A DNA stretch of 64,000 bases from Sorghum bicolor. Its lineage: Eukaryota; Streptophyta; Magnoliopsida; Poales; Poaceae. The position numbers and the translations under genes are program-made. Under the pieces are notes generated by a model. That model searched no databases. It worked only from the letters and a program-made list of their open reading frames with translations, and was not told the DNA's origin. The first letter of the stretch is position 1; each line of letters opens with the position of its first letter. This document shows, one piece after another, positions 44,528 through 54,802 of this stretch. The stretch lies in the NCBI RefSeq assembly GCF_000003195.3, contig NC_012878.2, positions 56,172,629 through 56,236,628 on the forward strand. The letters run 5' to 3'.

Positions 44528-45472
44528 GCGCTGCCCCAGGGTCGGTGCCGGTTTCCGGACTCCGGCCCTGGATAGGCGTCTGCTGCCGCTGCGGCTATAC
44601 GCGTCGTCGGATCCGGATCGAACGGACGCGGCGGCCGGTGATGCGATGGTACAAGTACAACATGGGCCCACGGTATGTGGACCGGATTTGGATCCAACAC
44701 GACTCCTGTTGTTTGGAGAACAGGTTGAACTCCGTACGTTTTTTTGTTGAAAACAGGTCCATGTGTGTATGTATTATTATTATTATATTATTATATATAT
44801 CCAGAAGAGTCACGGAGGATGATTTTACATAAAACAAAACTTTATGGGGTTAACCAATTGTAAAAGCACATATAAGCATGTCTTCGAACAATTTTGTGGT
44901 CCTCTATTGATCAAAACATAGAGGCTACCAAATGTACAAGTATTTCATATTTTATCCACATAATTATAGATGCGGATTTGAGTACAATATATGTTGTACG
45001 TTAACAAAATTACGTACAAAAACATTTACGAATGTTTTCTTAGACAATTTTGAGGAGAATCCCCGCTTATTCCAGCCATAAAAACATGTCACTTGTAACT
45101 ACAGATTTATTCAAACCTTAAATAAAAATACAAACATTAATAACTTTCAAACCTTTTGGTTTGGATTTTGGAGACATGTAGAATATTTGTGTAGAGTTGT
45201 ATTGGAAACTACTTGCACGATATATAAAATTTTTGAAGCACTTCAAAAAAATATTTTAAAAGATACTATTAGTGGTCAAAGATATGTCAAGTTTGTGTGA
45301 CCGGGGAGGTACTAATACCAAATGTATAAATATTTCTTCGTCACGCCAAGTGAGATTTATGAGGGAAAGTAGAGGCCACATGTTTAGCCCCTGTTTGGCA
45401 CAGTTTCTTGTGGTGCCGGTTCCTACTACACCAGCATAGGGATTGTTTCTCTTTTCTTGCAAAATGAACTAG
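44528..45472. other. Intergenic between the TFIIB genes, left part
   Basis: GC-rich promoter flank, then AT-rich DNA with an ATT/TAT microsatellite at 44772-44803. No gene. Confidence 0.45.
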
Positions 45473-45715
45473 GGCCTTGTTTAGTTCCGAAAAAATTTCG
45501 GATTTTGGCACTGTAACATTTTCGTTTTTATTTGACAAATATTATCCAATCATAGACTAACTAGGCTCAAAAGATTCATCTCGTGATTTATAGGCAAACT
45601 GTGCAATTAGTTTTTATTTTCATCTATATCTAATGCTTCATGCATATGCTTCAAGATTTGATGTGACGGGAAATCTTGAAAAATTTTTGATTTTCGAGGT
45701 GAACTAAACAAGGGC
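45473..45715 (+). mobile_element. MITE, GGCCTTGTTTAG family
   Basis: 243 bp from GGCCTTGTTTAGTTCCG to AACTAAACAAGGGC. It is flanked by a perfect TAG duplication (45470-45472 and 45716-45718). Confidence 0.88.
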
Positions 45716-45743
45716 TAGGAGTCCAAAGAAGTCATGTTTTATA

Positions 45744-45991
45744 TAGGGATGAAAACGTCACCCGTCCTGAAAGGGTCAAAACCCTGTATGGATTAATCTG
45801 AACATTTAATATCTAATCGTACCCGAACTCGAATACTCAAAATCGTATTTCTGATGTGTATATGATATAAATATACGAATGATAAATATCTGGTTCTAGG
45901 ATCCGAGAAACAATATGGGATCAAATATGTGATATGGGACATAATATAGGATCACTGATATTCATCTGTATCCAACCCGGTTTCACCTCTA
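45744..45991. mobile_element. hAT-type MITE, relative of the copy at 42232
   Basis: 248 bp starting TAGGGATGAAAACG and ending CCGGTTTCACCTCTA. It is flanked by an 8 bp duplication GTTTTATA/GTTTTATG (45736-45743 and 45992-45999, one mismatch). It lies 28 bp right of the previous MITE. Confidence 0.8.
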
Positions 45992-45999
45992 GTTTTATG

Positions 46000-47511
46000 G
46001 CTCCTTGGTTAGCATAGAGCTTGGCTAAATAAGTCCTTAGAAAGGCAAACTGGCAAACGTACATTTGAAGAAACATTAATGGGCATAGATAGTGGAGGGG
46101 GCTCTAACCCTGATACTATGCATGAACACTATTAGGGCTAAAAAAGAGGAGGTGGAGGCGGAGTAGAGAAAGGAAAGGAGGACAAGATTGAAGGGGAGAT
46201 GTTGAGTGTAGAAAAAATTAGCCCAAGTTCAGCCATGCTCTATAAGTACCACATGAAGTGTCGAGACCTCACATCAAACATTGTTGCCAAAACAAATGAG
46301 GAACATGGATTTACATTATAAAATGTTGCTTGGTAGATAACTAATTTTGAGGACACTAAACATTGGCATCTTCATTAGTCTAGCTTTAGCACAGAACATG
46401 GAAAAGAGAATGAAAGAAACCAATAATCTACCTTTTGGTCCTCTATTCTAAGCACTAGGCATAAGATGAGGAGAATGTGACTATACATATTACTGAGGGA
46501 AATTCCTCTGTCTGAAGCCAACTCTAGTGCCCTATTTGGAAACATGCATAATCATTCAAACCTTAATAAGATGCCTATTAGAATCTTGATAATCTCTAAT
46601 TTATAGACGCCAAATTCTAAATAATGGGACGATGCTCGCAAAATAATGTGGGCTACATGTTCTTGATATTATTTTATAGGTTCCCAAAATCTTAGGTGGT
46701 AGACCTTATATTCTCTATTAGAGGCCATATGTAGATGGACAGTGCTCATCAAGACTGCATAGAAGGTGTAAATCCTACAAGTAGTTTGGGAAGACAAGTT
46801 AATCCAACCAAGAACTTGATTACTTAAATATTTGCATGGAGGCTACTCAGTCTAGCTCTTGGAAGAACTTCTAGGGTGCACAAAATCATTCAAAATATTG
46901 ACGAAACCTACTTAAGATGTGCTAAGTCAGAAGATGAATATCACCCTTTTTTTTAATGTAGCTTATGTGTGGACAATGACACACACACAATGTTTCCGTG
47001 TCTTATGTGTGGCATCAGGGGACTATCTTAGCTCTAGTACATAGCAACATGGTTCAGTGACCCAAGTGTTTTGGTGCTTGGTGAACTAGCAAGAGTTGTG
47101 AGGTTGGACCATAGTGATGAATCGTGCTTCATTTGGTGTGATTGCGACAACTTACTGCTGGTGGCTGCTCACTTTGGTTAGAACCACGCTATGGGGCTTT
47201 GTGATTTGCGAGAAGTTCTTGCTCAGCTACGCTAATGATTATAATAGCGATGTCTGTGGGTGTTGCATACCTTGCTACAGGCATTGTTATGTTTCCTCTT
47301 TCTCATTTCCGCCTTTATCTAGGAGTTCTTTTCTAGTTGAAAAATCTCTACATACTGCTGCTCTCACTTCTTCAAAACATGAGCTGACACACACATGTTC
47401 TCCGGTTTACTGTCAAAGGTAGCCGATGTTCATAATTAAGATAACCAATAATCAAACTCTTGCCTCTACAGTCCAATGAAGACCATTCCTCGCGGAAATT
47501 GAGAACATCAG
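46000..47511. other. Intergenic, no gene seen
   Basis: AT-rich, with one 102-codon plus frame (47114-47422) that has no domain. No element ends were recognised. Confidence 0.4.
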
Positions 47512-47971
47512 GGCCTTGTTTAGTTCTATTTTTTTTTACAAAATGGATACTGTAATATTTTTGTTTGTATTTGATAAATACTCCCTCCATCTCAGGATAT
47601 AAGGCATGTACATATTTCAAAATTTAAACTTTATTATCTTTGACCAATAATTAGTCTACTAATATAAAAAAATATAGTACAATCATGGTAACATTAAATT
47701 TGCCTTTACAAATACTTTCTAATGATACTTTTGTTGTTGTCATAAATTATATATAATAGTATAAATTAACAATTAAAGTATGATTTTGAAGACCGCACTA
47801 AGTCAAATTGTGTTATATCTTGAGACGGAGGGAGTATTGTCTAATCATGGACTAACTAGGCTCAAAAGATTTGTCTCATAACAGTATAATTAGTTATTTT
47901 TTTAATATACATGCACTGTAAAATTTGATGTGACGAGAAATCTAAAAAAATTTATAAAACTAAACAAAGCC
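47512..47971 (+). mobile_element. MITE, GGCCTTGTTTAG family, interrupted by a Stowaway
   Basis: Outer element from GGCCTTGTTTAGTTC to AACTAAACAAAGCC, flanked by a perfect CAG duplication (47509-47511 and 47972-47974). The family block TTTGACAAATATTGTCTAATC is split at AATA|TTG by the Stowaway insertion. Removing the insert leaves about 204 bp, shorter than other copies. Confidence 0.87.
47581..47834. mobile_element. Stowaway-like MITE nested in the previous MITE
   Basis: 254 bp with inverted ends CTCCCTCCATCTCAGGATAT and ATATCTTGAGACGGAGGGAG, flanked by TA on both sides (47579-47580, 47835-47836), as for Tc1/mariner-type Stowaway elements. Confidence 0.88.
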
Positions 47972-48191
47972 CAGAACGATCGGAGGTGAAACTATCATTT
48001 GACCAAGATTAGACGGGACATAAGCAATCACGCAGGACCTGCCGAGCATCTTTCATCCGACCGTTCGGAGCCATGCTCCACGGTTTTTTTTTTTCGGGCG
48101 TCCGACTCCGATCCCTCCTCGCATTCCGACACCGACTTTGACCCGTGGCCGTGGGTCCCCTAAAGCCCCGGAGCAACCGACCTAACCCGTC

Positions 48192-48197
48192 TATAAA
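48192..48197 (+). promoter_or_regulatory. TATA box of the complete TFIIB gene
   Basis: TATAAA in GTCTATAAATTCAG, about 195 bases before the ATG at 48388, with a CT-rich leader between. Confidence 0.7.
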
Positions 48198-48387
48198 TTC
48201 AGCCGACCCCCCTTCTCCTCACGAACTAATCCCCAACTCCGCCGCGCCGCCGCTGCAACTTCCATCGAATTGATCTGCACCACAGCAAGAGCCTCGCCCC
48301 CAGCCTTCCCGCGGTAGCCGGCAGCCTCCCCGCTCGCCGCCAAGCCTTGTCCCGGTAGCTGAAGACTTGTCTCCGCGCGCGGTAACC

Positions 48388-49323
48388 ATGGCTGACGAGT
48401 CGGTCTACTGCCCGGACTGCCACCGCACGACCGAGGTGGTGCTGGACCACGCCACCGGCGACACAATCTGCACCGAGTGCGCGCTCGTCCTGGAGGCGCA
48501 CTACATCGACGAGGGCTCCGAGTGGCGCAACTTCGCGGACGACGGCGGCGGCGAGGACCGCGACCCCAGCCGCGTCGGCGGGCCCAGCGACCCGTTCCTC
48601 TCCAACACGCCGCTCGTCACCCGAATCGCCTACGCCGGCCCGCAGAAGACGCAGGGCGAGGGCGGCCACGCGCTTCCGAGAATGCGGGTCAGCGCCGGCG
48701 CCGGCGGCGCGGACCACGAGCAGGCGCTGGTGGATGCGTTCCACGCCATCGCGGACATGGCGGACCGCCTCGGCCTCGTCGGCACCATCCGGGACCGCGC
48801 CAAGGACGTCTACAAGAGGCTGGACGAGGCCAAGGCGTGCCCCACCAGGGGCAAGAAGCGGGACGTGTTCTACGCCGCGTGCCTCTACGTCGCGTGCCGC
48901 AACGAGGGCAAGCCGCGCACTTACAAGGAGCTGGCCACGGTCACCGCCGCCGGCGCCTCCGCCAAGAAGGAGATCGGCAAGATGACCACGCTCATCAAGA
49001 AGGTGCTCGGGGAGGAGGCCGGGCAGGTGATGGACATCGGCGTCGTGCGCGCCGCCGACTACATGCGCCGCTTCTGCTCCCGGCTCGGGATGGGCAACCA
49101 GGAGATGCGCGCCGCGCAGGAGGCCGCGCGGAGGCTCGAGAACGGCCTCGACGTGCGGCGCAACCCCGAGTCCATCGCGGCCGCCATCAGCTACATGGTC
49201 GTGCAGCGCGCCGGCGCCGGCAAGACCGTCCGTGACGTGTCCATGGCCACCGGCGTCGCCGAGGCCACCATCAAGGAGGCGCACAAGGACCTCACTCCGC
49301 ACGCGGAGATGCTCTTCGCCTAG
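48388..49323 (+). CDS. Transcription initiation factor IIB, intronless
   Basis: Single exon, 311 aa, near the usual TFIIB length. The zinc ribbon at residues 8-31 has CPDC and CTEC, followed by the B-reader/linker (EGSEWRNFADD, then DPSRVGGPSDPFLSN). The cyclin repeats follow: AFHAIADMADRLGLVGTI to RDVFYAACLYVACRNEGKPR and TYKELATVT; then IGVVRAADYMRRFCSRLG to DVRRNPESIAAAISYMV and VRDVSMATGVAEATIKEAH, ending TPHAEMLFA. The ATG at 48388 (MADESVYCPDC) matches the conserved TFIIB N-terminus; an in-frame ATG at 48367 adds seven residues and is not preferred. TFIIB bridges TBP and RNA polymerase II at promoters. Plant TFIIB genes normally contain introns, so this GC-rich intronless copy may be a retrogene. 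It lies back to back with the zinc-ribbon-less paralogue. Confidence 0.92.
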   Translation: MADESVYCPDCHRTTEVVLDHATGDTICTECALVLEAHYIDEGSEWRNFADDGGGEDRDPSRVGGPSDPFLSNTPLVTRIAYAGPQKTQGEGGHALPRMRVSAGAGGADHEQALVDAFHAIADMADRLGLVGTIRDRAKDVYKRLDEAKACPTRGKKRDVFYAACLYVACRNEGKPRTYKELATVTAAGASAKKEIGKMTTLIKKVLGEEAGQVMDIGVVRAADYMRRFCSRLGMGNQEMRAAQEAARRLENGLDVRRNPESIAAAISYMVVQRAGAGKTVRDVSMATGVAEATIKEAHKDLTPHAEMLFA

Positions 49324-50022
49324 CAGGCGCGCGTGTCCTTAGCTTTTGGATGCGTTTCCTGGCGATCTTGGCATGTCGGCCGACGGCCGTGTTCTTGGTT
49401 CTTGGCATCATGGCGCATGTCTTTTACATGTTCGTGTTCCTAGCAACGAGAACGTTTGTGAATTGTCTGTTGGACTTCGATTCTAAGTACATTCAAACGT
49501 GAATCCGTGCTTTGATTCGATCGAGTGAGTCCAAATTCATGGACCGATCATCTGAGATGCTTGCTTGCTGAATTGCCAAGTGATCACGATTCATGAATAA
49601 TGACTTCGTGATGTACATAACTCACGCATGTCTTGGCGGCAGGCATGGAAACGGGAAGCTTGTTCTTGTGGGAATCTGACGAATTGATGTCCAGGATGAT
49701 GATGCCTGGCATGGCATTCAGGGAAGTTACTCGACTAGTACTACACCGAGTTAGTACTTGGACATGTGCATATCAATCCATTGAAAGGAACTGGCCTGCT
49801 GCATTGTTGCCTTGTTGGCCTGACTGCTATTACAGTGTCTGTGATGAATTGATAACTCATTCACAGTGCTACTGCTCTTCGATAGGCCAGGTCTGGAAAG
49901 GCCTGGCTAGAATTTTGACCAAATTCCTGTCCAAAAAAAAATATTTTAATAAAAGCAAACTCCTGTCCAAAACAAATTTTAATAAAGACCAACGTGAAAG
50001 GGCTATGGCCGGGTTCTACTTA
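49324..50022. other. Intergenic, 3' flank of the TFIIB gene
   Basis: The 3' UTR presumably covers the first 200-300 bases. A 185-codon frame from 49633 runs straight into the MITE at 50023 and has no domain, so it is rejected. Confidence 0.4.
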
Positions 50023-50228
50023 GGGCACTCACAATGCAAGACTCTATCACAGAGTCCAAGACACTTAATTACATATTATTTATGGTATTTTGCTGATGTG
50101 GCAGCTTATTTATTGAAGAAAGAGGTAGAAAAAATAAGACTCCAAGTCTTATTTAGACTCCAAGTCCACATTGTTCGAGGTAATAAATAACTTTAGACTC
50201 TATGATAGAGTCTGCATTGTGAGTGTCC
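50023..50228. mobile_element. Tourist-like MITE
   Basis: 206 bp with inverted ends GGGCACTCACAATGC and GCATTGTGAGTGTCC (one mismatch) and longer arms beyond (AGACTCTATCA/TGATAGAGTCT). It is flanked by TTA (50020-50022, 50229-50231), as for PIF/Harbinger-type MITEs. Confidence 0.85.
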
Positions 50229-50231
50229 TTA

Positions 50232-53200
50232 GTGCTTATACGGTGGAGCTAAAACCGTTTTGAAAGTCATTTGATAAAAACGATTTGGTAATAATTTGTG
50301 TTAAGTATGAGGAGCCTGCAAAAGCCATGAGGGAAGCCTTATTTTTGCGGCTCCGGCCTAGTATAACAATAGTTTTGGCTCATCTAGAATCCTTGCAAGG
50401 AGCTGTTTTCTTTAATGCACGTTTGGCTCGACCCTAAATATTTTCTAGAAAAGAGACTCTAAATAATGCAATGTATGTATAATAGTTTAAACTCACATCC
50501 TTCGTTACGTGGGGCCAAACTTTAGAAGATAAGTACTTAATATAGTGTATTTTTTAGATTTCAGGATGAATTAAGAGAGAACACAAAAGATGCATATATC
50601 ATTATTTTATTTTCTAATCGGATGCTATCATTAACATCATAATGGTCATTGATCGATAAATGACAAGTAGCACAATAATGGCTATGAAATTTATACAGCT
50701 ATTTAATGCAATCCCTTACAATCCTTTATGTTTGTGTATAGTTTTTGAATGCTTGAATACACTATATTATAAGATAAAGGGAGTAGTATTTTTTTTTTAA
50801 TTTTAGAGTAGCTTGAATAGACTGGAAACCTTTTTATTCCGAGCACTAGAGTAGATTTTTCAGTGGGCTCATTTGCTTACTTCGTTTGTTAATGTTGTGG
50901 AAGTACTCCATCAGACTGAAGTTAGTGTATTAAAAATTATACTTTCTTTGTTCCAAGTTATTATAATTTATTTTTATATTTGTTTAAGTTAAATTTATGT
51001 AATTCAATCAAGTTTATAAAAAATGGAATAGCATCTACAAGCTGAAATAAATGCACTATTAAGACACTATTTCAAAGGAGAATTTGATGAAGCTAGCAAA
51101 CAATCCTATGCGTTAAATGATATCAACAAGTTCTGTGGTTAGCTGGATCTGTGTGCGCGCGCTAATAATGAGCTAATTATCCTCCTTGGTTTTAATTGGG
51201 ATGGGCTCAACTCCATTTTTTCATTTATAAGTTGGCTTACTGCCATGTGGTTTTTGGCTTTTTTTTAGATGAAAGAAGAATTGTATTAGATTATAGCTGA
51301 GTATATCATCACACTAGAAGCACTCTGTAATACACTAAGTATATCTAAAAATTGATCATCTAAGTTATACCCATGCTTTGTATGGCTTCAAATCTCAAAT
51401 CCAAACTTGTATGACGATTTGTATGGATAACCGCACAGGCAAACACTCAGCCAAAGGCCTGAGAACAGATGCCTAGCGAACCATGGCCACCATTCTTGTA
51501 GGTGGAGTTGATGCACTTCTTCTTTCTTGTGCCTCTCTTCTTCTTCTTTCTGCCACCAAAGAATAAGGGAGACTGGTCTGAAACATATTTTCTCTAGTCC
51601 TTCATCATAGTTATATCTAACCACAACAAAACGGAGAAGAGACTGGAGAAAGTTATTTTATAGTAGCGACATCATCTCTGCCTTGATGTCATCGTTTAGA
51701 AAAATAAGTCTCTATATCATCATGCAAGGAAGTTGCTGATGCTATTCTTGCCTCATCTTCAATAGAGCCACCATGGAGAAAATAAATTCATCATGCCTCC
51801 TCGCCGTCGCCGAGAAGGAGGGGGAGGAGGTAAATCCCCGGTACCAAGAAACTTGACAGGAAGAGACTCTAACCCTAATGACTCGATCTACTAAGAAAAC
51901 TTATTAAAATGACAAATCCTCACTCCCTTTGACCTTCGACGAGATACCGAAGGGGAAGGGAAGGGCGACTGGCAGTGGTGGAGACAAGGGCGATGGCGAC
52001 GACGGCTGTGGTGGCGGCCGCGATGGTGGTTGTGAGTCTTGCTAAGGCGAGGTGGTCACAAGCCAAGGCATTTCCTGATCCTACGGGTTTGTTTGTGTAA
52101 CTTGTCAAGGCTGTTGGCTTTTTCTTATGGGCTTTTGTAAATTCTTAGCACACCAAAAGGAAACACTCCTCTCAACATGCTTTTCATATTTTAGTTCATT
52201 TTCTCACAGCCAACCTTTTATTAGCTTTTCAAAAGCTAATTCAACGGTTGGGTTGTTTGTTTCACCTTTTGGCTTTTGACTAGTAGAAATTGGTAAAAAA
52301 AAACAAAGACAAACAGACCTTGAGGCGAGCAGCTAGGTCCCTCTTTGACAGTGGTTTCTCGGGCTTTAGCTTCTTTTGACAGGTGCATTGCAGCATCATT
52401 GTTTAGTGTACTGTAGCAAATGCTCCTTTTCTTTCTTCAACCTGAAATACTCTAGAAAGATGGAGAGGCCAAAATTTGAGGGTTTTAACTTTAGGTCTTT
52501 AGCTATAGTGTGGTACAATACAATTCCAGTGGTGTAGCCGAAGCCATCATAAGCCTTGCCAAAGAGGCCCTAGGTCATAAGTTGGCAGGGGAAGGGAATA
52601 ATGGTGACTTGGCATCTGACCAGAGTGATGCTTGCCTCACAAGCAAGTAGGGATTGGAATGGACTATCCTAGACTATGGCCTCTTACGGTTCGCCTCTCC
52701 ACATAGGCTAAGCTCAACACAGAGAGCAACGAGCTACTGAAGCAAGCCACCAGCCCACCACATGTGGGACATCAAAAAGTTTAAATTAAGTTTGGAGCAA
52801 AAAATTAATATTATTCTCTTGAAGCTTCAAGAACTATGATTTAGGAGATAAAATTCCGGATTGAGGAGCATAATATTCTCTAGACTATTTGCGGTTCACA
52901 AAAATATGTAAGAGAATTTATGCTCTTGAGCCTAGATCGAGCTTTGAGCTTCTTGGCTCCTCAAGTAAGTGTTTTGATGATTAATGGCAATATTACTTTT
53001 TGTAACTAATGGTGTGTTTTGAAAAAACAGGTTGACGTTATGTCATAAAGCATGAAGGTGAAGTGTCCTCAAGCATTGATGAAGAAGAAAGTTGAGGACA
53101 ACTTAGCATGTGTGGCTAGCATTTGGTTTGGAGGATCAAATGTTAATGCTAGGCCACAATGCCTGAAGAATAAAGACATCCACACATGTTGATGACAAGA

Positions 53201-54802
53201 CAATCAAGAACTCAAGATGAAGACGAAGAGCAATCAAGAGTCAAGAAAATCAATCAAGGATTCAAGATTAAGTGGATCATGGATGAGTTAAGTGTTGCAA
53301 GTGAAGCCTCAAGGTTGAATACCTTTCAAGATTTAGGTTCTCTAAGAAGAGGATTTAAATATGCAAAGGCTCGACCAAATAAGTGTGCATGTTGGTGCAA
53401 TCTTGAAGAACATATAGTCTAGAGAGCTTGCATGTTGCACCATTAAGTCCAACGAATAAGGTTTTGCTTTCACCTTAATCAAAGTTCATATGAGAAAGTT
53501 AAAAGTGAAATTAGGGAAGAAGGCACATAGAGGAGTAGAGGACATTCTGACATAGAGGAAAAACATGTACTAGACAATTGTTGATGAGTCCGGCCAATGC
53601 CTTTGCGTGAAGGACGATGTTAAATTTAGTTTGGCTAGTGAAGAATGAGGGCACTAGATAATGATGTAAACAGTGATAGAGGCTAGGGCTTCCGAGTGTC
53701 TATTCAAACAACTACAATGGACAGTCTAACCAGATGGGATTATGAATCCCACCAATTGTCTAAAGATGTGTTTGACTATGTAGATGTGAATGGAGGATAC
53801 GCTAAGAGAAGATTTAAAGTGTCGGACAATGCCATCAATTAGTCATTGGAGTGTCAGAACTAGCCATTAGAAGTGCACTATGCGAATGAATGCACTAGAC
53901 TATCAGGTCGGTACTTGCAGATTGTTCAATCTTTGTTTTTTCCTCAGGTGACCATTGGAGCACTTTGGCATTGTTTGCCAACGACCCTCTCCCAAGGTTT
54001 GAGCTAGAAATACGCCCCAAGGGGTTTTTCAGCCTTTTGGCCATGGGTTAAGTGGAAGGGGTATGAAGCTCAAGGAGAGAAGAATGTAACAATAAAGCCC
54101 ATGTGTTGGCATGAGTGCTTGTGACTGTGAGGCATCCATGAGAACTGAAGTTCGTGAGGTGGAGCACCTGAGATCATGTATGATCTTTCGATAGAAAGTA
54201 GTAGGCTTTATGGAGGTGACCCTACAAGGATGATGTGAAGCGGCCCTATATTGGTATGTGGGTGACGATGATAGAGGTATTGTTGCCAAAAACTAAAATT
54301 CTTAGTTCAAGTCCAGCTTGAAACATTAACTCTATTTATTTCCACACTAAAAACTCATAGCTGTCCACCAAAGTCTAGGACCAAATTCAACTAACCCAAT
54401 AGAGTTTTTTTGAGGGAACAACTAACCCAGTAGAGTTATTGTCATATTCATCAAAACAATTGTCTGATTGAGCATTAAGTTTAGGTTGTCATAACATTTT
54501 TAACTTGAGAGTAGTGAGTCTTGGCACAACTATGGCATCCGATTTTCACGCCTCACCTTCTACACCGCCACAATATGGTGTGGCTACATGTGGCTAGAAA
54601 CAAAATATCTTTTGTAGAATAGATATAGATATAGATATAGATGTAGGTATAGATGTAAATATAGATATAATATAAAAATAAATAAGGACCCTAATTCTAG
54701 CAATTTAAAATCTAATTGCAGCCCAGCACTTCTGCGCCTAGCCCCCGCTGCTACAAAGCGCGCCTTGGTCCGCCCCAGCAATGAACTCCCCCATCATCAA
54801 GC
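50232..54802. other. Gene-free, repeat-derived stretch
   Basis: AT-rich, many short frames and no domain. The 51.7-52.1 and 53.0-54.3 kb parts have the wording of decayed grass retroelements (for example TTTTGATGATTAATGGCAAT at 52974), but no LTR pair, gag or pol could be shown. A hexanucleotide ATAGAT microsatellite lies at 54620-54669. Confidence 0.4.
54620..54669. repeat. ATAGAT hexanucleotide microsatellite
   Basis: About eight imperfect ATAGAT units (some ATGTAG variants), 130 bases before the ABCB start, so within its promoter or leader. Confidence 0.85.

Noticed and set aside
48226..49302. 358-codon minus-strand ORF over the TFIIB gene
   Set aside because: Shadow frame; the plus strand encodes the conserved TFIIB protein.
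49633..50190. 185-codon plus-strand ORF
   Set aside because: Its second half is the MITE at 50023-50228; chance frame.
52970..54300. Possible LTR retrotransposon
   Set aside because: Wording resembles grass retroelements, but no LTR pair, primer binding site, gag or pol frame could be shown.
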